Shown in pieces: positions 33,285 to 41,191 of a stretch of 64,000 bases of DNA. Positions within the stretch are counted from its first letter, which is position 1. Each line of letters opens with the position of its first letter. A program made the translations under genes and the position numbers. This stretch comes from an uncultured Bacteroidales bacterium. GTDB taxonomy: Bacteria > Bacteroidota > Bacteroidia > Bacteroidales > Paludibacteraceae. Under the pieces are notes generated by a model. The model saw only the letters and a list, made by a program, of their open reading frames with translations. It was not told the origin of the DNA and searched no databases. The DNA is taken from the NCBI GenBank assembly GCA_934716995.1, contig CAKUYO010000001.1, positions 158,894 to 222,893 on the forward strand, read 5' to 3'.

Positions 33285-33602
33285 TTATTCTACAAGATAT
33301 ACATCCTCGTTGGCTGCGTGCATATAATAATGTTCACGCGCGTACCGCTCCAGACTGTCGGAATTTTGCAGCATATTGATTCCCTGTTGTGCAGACCGGA
33401 TACCCTCGCGATACATATCGCGCTGCTGCTCCAGTTGGCGTATTTCCCGCCCGCGGCGGATCGTATGAATAAGGCTCTGGTCGCCCGCAAAGAGCATGAT
33501 AAACAGGAATATCAGCACCGTAACGACATACTTGTTGAGCAGATACTTCTTGATACGTATCCACCATAATGCCCAATCAAATTCGTGTTTGCTTTCTTCC
33601 AT
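33285..33602 (-). CDS. FtsB/DivIC-like septum formation protein
   Basis: A 105-residue bitopic membrane protein: a short cytoplasmic N-terminus, one transmembrane helix (~24-42, YVVTVLIFLFIMLFAGD), then a coiled coil (EIRQLEQQRDMYREGIRSA) and DSLERYAREHYYM, the conserved end of the FtsB/DivIC family. It would join the FtsQLB divisome subcomplex. Promoter at 33623-33654. Confidence 0.9.
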   Translation of the reverse strand: MEESKHEFDWALWWIRIKKYLLNKYVVTVLIFLFIMLFAGDQSLIHTIRRGREIRQLEQQRDMYREGIRSAQQGINMLQNSDSLERYAREHYYMHAANEDVYLVE

Positions 33603-33622
33603 ATTGCCCGCCTATTTGCCTG

Positions 33623-33654
33623 CAAAGGTACATCTTTTTTACGACATACACAAA
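33623..33654 (-). promoter_or_regulatory. Bacteroidota promoter of the divIC-like gene
   Basis: Minus-strand TTTG (33654-33651), 20 bp, TACCTTTG (33630-33623); full consensus. Confidence 0.8.
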
Positions 33655-33705
33655 CACCCGACAAAAACAGCATATCAACCGTGTATGTACCGTAGTTGAC
33701 AGCAT

Positions 33706-33737
33706 AAAAACAGGGCGCGCATCGCTGCGCACCCTGT
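33706..33737 (-). terminator. Terminator at the end of the starch PUL operon
   Basis: On the minus strand ACAGGG and TGCGCA pair with TGCGC and CCCTGT around a short loop, followed by TTTTTAT. It lies 65 bp after the last PUL stop codon. Confidence 0.8.
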
Positions 33738-33801
33738 TCACTACAATTATATATAAATCAAACTAATACTTTATTCAATGCGTAATGCATAATGCACAAT
33801 G

Positions 33802-36285
33802 TTACTTGTTAACCGGACAGCCTTGGGCGGTGTAGAGATGCCCTGCGTGCTCTATATAGAGGATACCGTTTCGGATGAACTTGCGGGCAGCGGGTTGCTC
33901 CGCGGTGGTATTCATAATAGCCGTACCTACTTCGTACACCTTGTCAGCCGTTACCACCAGGTAGTAGTCGCGGGCTTCGGTAACAGTGAAATCCGGGGTC
34001 TGCTTGCCGTTGTTGCCGTTGTTGAAGATAAGGTTATAGGAACCCGCTTCGGTGATGTCATAGGGGAATACCTTGTAGGTAACGCCCTCCATCTCGGTGG
34101 TATTGATTGGATAGACACCGGGCCATTTGCCATAGAGTTCGCTTGTTCCCCACGTATAGAGTGCGAGGGACTCCCAGCCCGTTTGGTCGTCGGCATAGAT
34201 ATAGTAGGAGGCTTCGGGTATCTCGGCTTCGAGGACGGTCATAGACACATTGTCGATAGCATATCCCGGTGCGCCGGCGCAGTTGTCGCCCGAAGTAACG
34301 GAGATGTTCCATGCAAGATAGAGGTCGGTGCCGGCAGTGAAGACGACATCCAGTGTATCCTGCACAGTGGTGGTACTCATCGGCACAACAGCGGCTCCGT
34401 CGGTATTGGCATCAGGTTGGTACGATGTTTTGAACTTGTCGCCCGCACTCTTCCACGTATTGCCGTTGGTGGAATAATAGAGTTGGACGGTAAAACCCTT
34501 GTCGTTGTTACCATTGCGGTATTTCTCGATGTCGTAGGTCAGTTTGACGCCTTCGTAGTTGGTTTTGCCATTGTTGGTAAGGTGCGCCATCACATTGATA
34601 CCGCGGGTACCGCCGGCAACGCCTGTGGTCAAACCGCCGATAGCACGGTCTATATTGCCCGTTGCACCAAAGTTCCACGTGCCGTTGTACGCGTTCTTCA
34701 CCAACGACTGCCCACCGATATACATTGTGCTGTCGGCAGCCGTACCATACATACCTACCTGACGCGGACCGGTGGTGTTGCGCTCGATACGCCAGCCTTC
34801 GGGGAGACGGGTGCCTTTGAGAATACCGGTCTTGGCATCGGTGGAAGGATCCACTTCCGCCCCGCCGAGGGTGTTAAAGTCCTGGGTATAGACCATAGCC
34901 TCTTCATTGAAAGCAATAGCGGGATAGGTGATCACCTCCGTCTTGGCAGCACCGACCGACACGGTAGCGGTGTATTGTTTACCGTCGTACAGGACTTTTA
35001 CCGTATGCTCACCTGCTGTGGTCAGCACAGTATCGCAGACGACAGCCAATGCACCGACAGATAGCCCGTCGGCATCCAACTGGTGTATCTCGAAATGTAC
35101 GGAATGTTTGTGCTGATCAACGACTTGGGTGAAAGCGTTGTAGGTGTCGGCTGCATAGGTGCGCATAGCGGCAGCCTCGTCGGCAGTGAGCGTAGAAGGT
35201 GCCCACGCAACAGTGGCAGGCGATACACCGAAGATGGTGGCGTACTCGAGACAGCAAGCCATATAGGTGGCGTTCTGCTTGGGGTGGCGGTCGTCTTTGA
35301 ACCAGTTTTGGAGAATAGTAGCGTCTTTCTCATACGCCTGTTCGTAGGCTACGCCCACTGGGCAGAGTACGACACCGAACTCTTGTGCCACAGCGCGATA
35401 TTTAGCCAGCATATCCGCATTATCCGCCTTGAAATCCGCTGCAGTGTTGTACGCCCAGTTGACAGGCAGAATAATGACGGCATTGGGATTGGGGCAGTTA
35501 GTGCGGATATACTCCACCCAGGCTTTTACGCTGCTGCGGAAACCGCTGAAGTTGGTACGCGGTCTGGCAGTCTGCTCCTGAAGAATGATATGTGTCCACG
35601 CCTGTGTACGCACCAGCATACGCGCTGACGGAGTACCGGCAGAGGTCAGTCCTTCGCCCTCATCGTAGTGGTATTGGAGCGACTTACCGAGATTGGTATG
35701 GGCTGTCCACGTGGCGTTCTTGCCCTCGGCGGCTGCCATTTGGTTGAACATATCGTCCTGCCACTCGTTCTCGTAGTGGATAAGCGAGTTGTTCATCGAC
35801 AGCACTTTGACCTCGGCGGGCTGCTCGGTAAGGAGCGTGGTGTAGGACGGATAGAGTGCGATGCCACCCAAGACGGGATCAGGGATAGAGTCTTTGTGGG
35901 TTATCTCGCGTACGCCTGTAACCGTATCCACAACAAGGTAGATGTCACGGTTGAGAGTGTAGGCAAAGTCTTTGAGTTGCTTTCCTGCACCGTTGTTATT
36001 AAAGATAAGGCTTTCGGACTTGCCGGTATTGGCAGCCCCCATATCGAAGTACTTGTATTCGATACCTTTGACGGTCTGGGTACCAGTAACCTGCATACCG
36101 GGCCATACACCGTTCAGGCTATTGACATCGCCCCACATATAGAGGGCCATAGCGTCCCACCCCGTTTGGTCGAGAACAAAGACGGCATAACCATCGTGCT
36201 TCACCTCGTCAGCGCGAGGCGCAGCGGTAGCAGTGCTCCAACTGAAAGAGAGCAGTGCCAAAGCAAAAAGAAAGAGTTTTTTCAT
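33802..36285 (-). CDS. Exported multidomain protein: CBM26, SGNH-like domain, anchor-type beta-sandwich, CBM26
   Basis: An 827-residue secreted protein with a signal peptide (residues 1-21). A starch-binding module of CBM26 type (~30-125; QTGWDAMALYMWGDVNSLNG, YFDMGAANTGKSESLIFNNN) comes first. A SGNH/DUF4886-like domain follows (~145-370; SMNNSLIHY in place of GDS, THIILQEQTARP, KDDRHPKQNATYM with the Asp-x-x-His). Next are an Ig-like strand region, a choice-of-anchor sandwich (~490-700) and a second CBM26 (~705-795). It ends ARKFIRNGILYIEHAGHLYT, a tail shared with the protein at 55186. As last gene of the starch operon, 2 bp after the amylase gene, it probably binds starch and may deacylate it; the substrate of the SGNH part is unknown. 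Confidence 0.82.
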   Translation of the reverse strand: MKKLFLFALALLSFSWSTATAAPRADEVKHDGYAVFVLDQTGWDAMALYMWGDVNSLNGVWPGMQVTGTQTVKGIEYKYFDMGAANTGKSESLIFNNNGAGKQLKDFAYTLNRDIYLVVDTVTGVREITHKDSIPDPVLGGIALYPSYTTLLTEQPAEVKVLSMNNSLIHYENEWQDDMFNQMAAAEGKNATWTAHTNLGKSLQYHYDEGEGLTSAGTPSARMLVRTQAWTHIILQEQTARPRTNFSGFRSSVKAWVEYIRTNCPNPNAVIILPVNWAYNTAADFKADNADMLAKYRAVAQEFGVVLCPVGVAYEQAYEKDATILQNWFKDDRHPKQNATYMACCLEYATIFGVSPATVAWAPSTLTADEAAAMRTYAADTYNAFTQVVDQHKHSVHFEIHQLDADGLSVGALAVVCDTVLTTAGEHTVKVLYDGKQYTATVSVGAAKTEVITYPAIAFNEEAMVYTQDFNTLGGAEVDPSTDAKTGILKGTRLPEGWRIERNTTGPRQVGMYGTAADSTMYIGGQSLVKNAYNGTWNFGATGNIDRAIGGLTTGVAGGTRGINVMAHLTNNGKTNYEGVKLTYDIEKYRNGNNDKGFTVQLYYSTNGNTWKSAGDKFKTSYQPDANTDGAAVVPMSTTTVQDTLDVVFTAGTDLYLAWNISVTSGDNCAGAPGYAIDNVSMTVLEAEIPEASYYIYADDQTGWESLALYTWGTSELYGKWPGVYPINTTEMEGVTYKVFPYDITEAGSYNLIFNNGNNGKQTPDFTVTEARDYYLVVTADKVYEVGTAIMNTTAEQPAARKFIRNGILYIEHAGHLYTAQGCPVNK

Positions 36286-36287
36286 GT

Positions 36288-37601
36288 TTATTTAGAGTAA
36301 ATTATATATTCGTAGGGTTGGAGGGATTGCGACTTGGGCGAATAGAGTTGTTCGCCGGTAAGGGCATTGGTGTACTTGTTGCGCTGCCAACGCATAGGAA
36401 GGGTTATTTCCTGCGCCGCATCGGTGGTATTGACAATCACCAGAATCTCCTTGCTTCCTTGCGTGCGGGCAAACATCGCCACATGGTCGGTGGAGTAGTC
36501 GGTAAGGGCTCCGTAGCGTGCCTCGGCAGTTGTGGTATAGGCTTTGAGCAAAGCGGTATAGGCTTGGCGGGTAGCGTTGTCCGAGAACGACAGAATGTTG
36601 TAGTCGAAGAAATTGATCTTGTCCATATTGCCAATCTCCTGCGAGGAGTAGATCATAGGTACCCCGCCGAGGAAGAACGTGAGACACGCCGCCGAGAGTT
36701 GCCCCTGCGCATCGGTGTAGAACGTAGCGGGTGCATTTTCGGAAGAAGCATCGTGCGTAGTGGTATAGCGCAGGCGGTACTTACCCGATGGTGTGGAAGA
36801 CATTTCCTTGCTGCTGATAGTGTAAAGCGTGCTTGTGGCTTTCTGCTTTTGGTAGAGTGACTGAATACCCGATAGGTAGTCCCAACTATAGAGCCAATCG
36901 AAGCCCGCATCGAAATAGGACACCTTGTGGGTCTCGGCAAGCATGATTGCCTCTGGTTTGATGTCGCGGACGGCATCGATTGCCGTTTGCCAGAAGGCGG
37001 TCGGCACACCGTGGGCATAGTCGCAACGGAAACCGTCGATGTCGGCTTCGCGTACCCAATAGAGCATAGCGTCCTGCATCGCATCGCAGACAGCGGACTT
37101 GGTATAGTCGAGCGGCACTACGTCGTTCCAGTTCTTCTCATCGTCCACGGGTGTGGTGTACCACTCGGGGTGGTCGATATACCATTGGTTATCCCATGCG
37201 GTGTGGTTGGCGACCCAGTCGAGAATAACGCGAATACCGCGTTTGTGGCACTCGCTGACCAACGACTGCAGGTCGGCAAGCGTACCGAAAGCAGGGTCGA
37301 TAGCATAGTAGTCCTTTACGCAATAGGGTGAATTGACGGTCTTGACCGTACCGCGCGGATGGATGGGCATCAGCCAAAGGACATTGACCTGCATCTCTTG
37401 CAGTACAGGCAGGTACGCCTCAATAGCACGAAAGGCGTTCTGTTTGGCAAAAAGACGCTCGTTGCACTCGTAAACAACCGTAGTGTCGGCTTTGTGCAGA
37501 CTCTCGACGGGGTCAGGCGTCGGAGTGGGCGTGTTCTCCCCTCCCTTGCACCCTGTGAGGCACAAGAAGAGGGAGAAAAGGGTTAACAGGGATTTATGCA
37601 T
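36288..37601 (-). CDS. Alpha-amylase family GH13, surface lipoprotein
   Basis: A 437-residue lipoprotein (lipobox CLTGC, Cys18) with a Pro/Thr linker and a GH13 barrel. Conserved regions: DWVANHTAWD (region I), GFRCDYAHG with nucleophile Asp194 (II), IMLAETHK with acid/base Glu223 (III) and TTTHDASS with Asp284 (IV). It would hydrolyse alpha-1,4-glucans at the cell surface, like SusG, and lies third from last in the starch PUL operon. Product specificity cannot be read. The upstream spacer carries the CTCCCC/GGAGGGG palindrome (37617-37650). Confidence 0.93.
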   Translation of the reverse strand: MHKSLLTLFSLFLCLTGCKGGENTPTPTPDPVESLHKADTTVVYECNERLFAKQNAFRAIEAYLPVLQEMQVNVLWLMPIHPRGTVKTVNSPYCVKDYYAIDPAFGTLADLQSLVSECHKRGIRVILDWVANHTAWDNQWYIDHPEWYTTPVDDEKNWNDVVPLDYTKSAVCDAMQDAMLYWVREADIDGFRCDYAHGVPTAFWQTAIDAVRDIKPEAIMLAETHKVSYFDAGFDWLYSWDYLSGIQSLYQKQKATSTLYTISSKEMSSTPSGKYRLRYTTTHDASSENAPATFYTDAQGQLSAACLTFFLGGVPMIYSSQEIGNMDKINFFDYNILSFSDNATRQAYTALLKAYTTTAEARYGALTDYSTDHVAMFARTQGSKEILVIVNTTDAAQEITLPMRWQRNKYTNALTGEQLYSPKSQSLQPYEYIIYSK

Positions 37602-37616
37602 AAGAGAGATAGAGAG

Positions 37617-37650
37617 ACCTCCCCAACCCCTCCTTCAAAGGAGGGGCTCA
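37617..37650. repeat. Palindromic CTCCCC/GGAGGGG repeat, copy 2
   Basis: GACCTCCCC, then CCCCTCC-TTCAAA-GGAGGGG, lying between two genes of the starch operon. See 29841-29873. Confidence 0.7.
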
Positions 37651-37661
37651 GGGCAGGATGA

Positions 37662-37976
37662 TTATTTTTGTGTTGCACCGGTGGGGGCTGCGTGGAAGTA
37701 GAAGACTGCATCCTTGGCGACGGTAACGGCAGCAGCGTCGTATTGCGCCTTGGTGGCTTCTTCTGTTTCGCAGGCGTTGTTGTTGAAGATAAGATTGAGG
37801 GTATTGCCTTCGGGGGCGGTGATATGGAATACGTAGTAGGTGATATCGTCTATTTCCTCGGTGGCGTCGCCGGACAGTCCGGGCCATGCACCGAATGCCT
37901 CGTAGTCATTGCCCCAACTATAGACGCTGAAGCAGTTCCAACCCGTGGCGTTCTCCACATAGACGGTGCAAGACAC
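37662..37976 (-). pseudogene. Third CBM26-like module of the SusE/F-like protein, cut off by an in-frame TAA
   Basis: A 105-codon frame directly after the TAA at 37979-37977, in the same frame as the upstream gene. SCTVYVENATGWNCFSVYSW, GAWPGLSGDATEEIDD and NLIFNNNACE repeat the pattern of the two upstream modules. It has no signal peptide and could start only at GTG 37976, so it is best read as the lost C-terminus of the preceding lipoprotein. Confidence 0.75.
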
Positions 37977-39071
37977 TTACTCTGCGGGTTCGGGCGTGGG
38001 TACAGGTTCTGCGTCCAAGCCCCGTGCGCCATTGGTGGTAAGAATGAGGAAGGTATCACGGTCGATAGTATAGGCTACGTCTTTCAACTGCGTGCCGTCA
38101 TTGTTATTGAAGATCAGGTTTTCTGCTTTGCCGCGATTGGCTTCGCCCATATCGAAATACTTGTATTCCACGCCTTTGATCTTCTGCGTGCCGGTAACAG
38201 GCATACCCGGCCAAGCACCGTTGAGATTGTTCTCATCGCCCCACATATAGAGCATGAGTACGTCCCAGCCTGTAGAGTCAAGGACAAAGACCACAGGACC
38301 GTCATGTTCGATTTCGGGTTCATTACTGATTTCCTCCACGCCCTCGGCAGTAAGGCGGAGATAGAGGTCGCGGTCGATAGTGAAAGCAAAGTCGGACAAC
38401 TGCGTACCGCCGCCGTTGTTGTTGAAGATGAGGTTTTCCGCTTTGCCGGTATTGGCGGCACCCATATCGAAGTATTTGTAAGTAACACCGTTGACAGTCT
38501 GCGTACCCGTAACCGCCATACCGGGCCAACCGCCGTTGAGGTCGTTGACATCGCCCCACATATAGAGCGTGAGGGCATCCCAACCGGTCTCGTCGAGAAC
38601 AAAGACGGCGTATCCGTCGTGCTCAATCTCGGGTTGCTGTGCGGCACCACCCCATGCGGTAATACTTATCGTATAGCGGTTGCCGATTTCGCAACCTTCG
38701 AGGATATGCGGGACAGCGGGTTTCTCTATACCCTGCAACTTGCTGACAAAGAGGAATCCGTCAGCAAGCGTCTTGCCGTCTTTGAAGTCCTCAGGATAGA
38801 GGTAGATACCGTATTTGGCGTCCACTTTCTCGGCTTTCTGCAGGCAGAAGTCGGCATTGACGTAATTGACGGTATCCTGTCCGTTGAACGCACCGACCAT
38901 ATAGATCTGGTCTTTGGCGGAGGTACCGGCAGGGACGATGACCTCGAGGAGGATGGCATTCTCTTTGAGTTCGAACTGCGGTTTCTCGTGCTCAAACACG
39001 ATCTCCTCTTTGCGGCAACCGGCAAAGAGCACCGGCAGTGCGAGCATAAGGCTCAAAAATATCTTTTTCAT
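37977..39071 (-). CDS. SusE/SusF-like starch-binding lipoprotein, prematurely terminated
   Basis: A 364-residue outer-membrane lipoprotein (MKKIFLSLMLALPVLFAGC, lipobox FAGC). The start at 39071 is preferred; the upstream extension only translates a GTAGTTTACG repeat. After a SusE-type N-terminal domain (~25-160) come two CBM26-like modules (~165-255 and ~265-350), each with TGWDxLxLYMWGD, LNGxWPGM and NLIFNNN. The frame ends PTPEPAE at a TAA, after which a third module continues in frame. It would hold malto-oligosaccharides next to SusCD. The intact protein would have ~470 residues. Compare the CBM26 modules at 33802-36285, which are close relatives. Confidence 0.85.
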   Translation of the reverse strand: MKKIFLSLMLALPVLFAGCRKEEIVFEHEKPQFELKENAILLEVIVPAGTSAKDQIYMVGAFNGQDTVNYVNADFCLQKAEKVDAKYGIYLYPEDFKDGKTLADGFLFVSKLQGIEKPAVPHILEGCEIGNRYTISITAWGGAAQQPEIEHDGYAVFVLDETGWDALTLYMWGDVNDLNGGWPGMAVTGTQTVNGVTYKYFDMGAANTGKAENLIFNNNGGGTQLSDFAFTIDRDLYLRLTAEGVEEISNEPEIEHDGPVVFVLDSTGWDVLMLYMWGDENNLNGAWPGMPVTGTQKIKGVEYKYFDMGEANRGKAENLIFNNNDGTQLKDVAYTIDRDTFLILTTNGARGLDAEPVPTPEPAE

Positions 39072-39207
39072 AATGGGTTTCACGTAGTTTATGTAGTTTA
39101 CGTTGTTTACGTAGGGTATAGGCATTATGTGCAGAATCACATACGAATCACATACGAATCACATACACCTGCTATACACTTAATTCATAATTCGTCATTC
39201 ATAATTC

Positions 39208-41007
39208 TTAATTATATGCGGGGTTTTGCACCAGACCGGGGTTGACGGAGAGGGCACTCTGCGGGAGAGGATACCACTCGTATTTGCGGTCGCGTTTGGC
39301 AGGGAAGACCTGTCCTGCATCGTCGGTAGCGCGTCCGAAGAACCACCACTGTCCCTGCGTGAACTGGTCGAAGCGGCGGAGGTCGGTGCGGCGGCGTCTG
39401 CCCTCGTTGAGGAACTCAACACCCCACTGGTGGAGCATCCACTGCTCGGGTGTCCATGAAGCGGCTTTGTCGGTCATAGCCCCTGCGCTTGCGAAATAGC
39501 GTTGGCGGACATGGTTGACGAGGTCTTTTGCACCGGCAAAATCGCCCGCCCGCATCTTGCACTCGGCGAGAGTGTAATAGACTTCCGCCCAGCGGAACTC
39601 AACCTCGGAGATGTCCTGGTAGTCGATGCCCGTGGCAGCACGGTACATCGGATATTTCATCAGGCGGTAGCCCGAGTTGGTCTGCCCCCAGCGCGGCGAC
39701 TGGACGGTCTCGAGGGAGCGTCCGAGTTCGGAGGTAGTGCCTGCGAACTGCCCGACCTGGTCAATATAGACGAGAGGTTGTTGGTCGCGGTCGGCATCAG
39801 CGAGGACGGGTTCGCCCGTGGTGATGTTTTTGATTTCACCTTTGAGGAATATACCGCCGTTCCACTCGGTGTCGAAGGCATAACTCTGCTTGCGTATGTC
39901 GCCGTCCTCGAAACGCTCATAGACGGCACCGAGACGGTCGTTGTAGTTGCCTTCGAGGAAGCAGACGGGGTTGTCGGTTCCGCCGTACATCTTGCCGTCG
40001 GGATAGACTTTCTCGTTGCCCGAGTTGTCGTAGGACGGTGTGAGGCAGACGCAGTTCCATGCCGACTGGTTGATGGCGAAAATGTCAAGGAACTCGTTGT
40101 AGTTGTAGGGCAGGAAAGGCACGTTACGCATCCAGCCCGTGTTGAGTTGCCCCTGCTGCTCGGCGAAAGCGAAGACCACCTCGGGGCAGTCGGCGTTGTT
40201 GAGCGAGAAGATCTGACGGTAGTCGGAAACGATGTCATAGGTGCCGTAGTCGCCGTTAATGAGCGATTGTGCCAGCGTGGCGCAGTCGGTGTAATGGTCC
40301 TCGCCGATGAAGATCTGCGCATTGAGCAGCAGACGCATCTTGAGCATACGGTTCATAGCGGGGCTGACACGGTTGCCGCCTTTGTTTTGGAGATCGGCGA
40401 GCGACTCGTCCAACTCGGTGGCGATAAAATCGTACACTTTCTTGCAGCCCGTGTTGAAGTCGGCGTCGGCACTGCCCGGCACCTCGGAGGAGACGCTGAC
40501 GCAGAGCGGGAGCGCACCGCCCCACAACTCGAAATTATTGTAGTACGCCCATGCACGGATAGTACGCACCTCGGCGATGTAACTGCGCACCGCCTCGTCG
40601 GTCATACCTATAGAAGAAGGGTCGATGGCTTGAAGGTCGGAGATGAGTTGGTTGCACATACCGATAGTGGTCCACGCGGACTCCCATGCCTGAAGGACAA
40701 TCTTCGATTCGGACGTCCACGTATGCGACGAGAGAACGAATTTCAGTCCTTCGTCCCAGCCCCACTGACCGCCGTTCCACGTGCGCCACGCGATCTGGTC
40801 GGCAGAAAACTCCTGCAGGTAGTAGAAATACTCGCAGAAACCGTATGCCGCACGGGCATAGATAGCAGCGACCGCCCCTTTGACGCTGGACTCGTTCTGA
40901 TAATAGATGTCGCGGTCGATATTGGAGTAGTTCTTCTCCGTCAGGTCGCAACCGCTCAAAGAAAGTATGCCGATGGCAAGAGCCAAAGAATAGATTATCT
41001 TTTTCAT
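39208..41007 (-). CDS. SusD-like glycan-binding lipoprotein of the starch PUL
   Basis: A 599-residue outer-membrane lipoprotein (MKKIIYSLALAIGILSLSGC, lipobox LSGC) with a TPR-rich RagB/SusD fold: VRTIRAWAYYNNFELWGGAL, EFRWAEVYYTLAECKMRAGD and the C-terminal FLNEGRRRRTDLRRFDQF, then YPLPQSALSVNPGLVQNPAY. It caps the SusC barrel and captures the glycan. It is separated from susC by 184 bp holding a MITE (41035-41176). Confidence 0.95.
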   Translation of the reverse strand: MKKIIYSLALAIGILSLSGCDLTEKNYSNIDRDIYYQNESSVKGAVAAIYARAAYGFCEYFYYLQEFSADQIAWRTWNGGQWGWDEGLKFVLSSHTWTSESKIVLQAWESAWTTIGMCNQLISDLQAIDPSSIGMTDEAVRSYIAEVRTIRAWAYYNNFELWGGALPLCVSVSSEVPGSADADFNTGCKKVYDFIATELDESLADLQNKGGNRVSPAMNRMLKMRLLLNAQIFIGEDHYTDCATLAQSLINGDYGTYDIVSDYRQIFSLNNADCPEVVFAFAEQQGQLNTGWMRNVPFLPYNYNEFLDIFAINQSAWNCVCLTPSYDNSGNEKVYPDGKMYGGTDNPVCFLEGNYNDRLGAVYERFEDGDIRKQSYAFDTEWNGGIFLKGEIKNITTGEPVLADADRDQQPLVYIDQVGQFAGTTSELGRSLETVQSPRWGQTNSGYRLMKYPMYRAATGIDYQDISEVEFRWAEVYYTLAECKMRAGDFAGAKDLVNHVRQRYFASAGAMTDKAASWTPEQWMLHQWGVEFLNEGRRRRTDLRRFDQFTQGQWWFFGRATDDAGQVFPAKRDRKYEWYPLPQSALSVNPGLVQNPAYN

Positions 41008-41034
41008 AATCGTGTTTGTTTAGAACGTTAATTA

Positions 41035-41176
41035 TCGTGAGTTCGATATAAAAACTCCTATGCCGCAAAGCGGCAAGAAATCTAAATAAATCTTTGCTTT
41101 TACATCCATAAATTGCTATAAATCTTATTCGCCTACGGCGGAAAAATATGCAATTATGCTTATATTGAACTGACGT
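41035..41176. mobile_element. MITE-like element, copy A (between susC and susD)
   Basis: A 142 bp element with imperfect terminal inverted repeats (CGTGAGTTCGATATAA at the left end; TTATATTGAACTGACG at the right), flanked on both sides by TAATTA (41029-41034, 41177-41182), a 6 bp target duplication. The interior has the hairpin TTGCCGC/GCGGCAA in slightly altered form (TGCCGCAAAGCGGCA). It encodes no protein. Confidence 0.8.
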
Positions 41177-41191
41177 TAATTACCGTATAAT

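Noticed and set aside
24547..37979. TAA recoded as a sense codon
   Set aside because: TAA ends many intact genes in the window (e.g. the genes ending at 1795, 14929 and 20142); two nonsense changes or errors are simpler.
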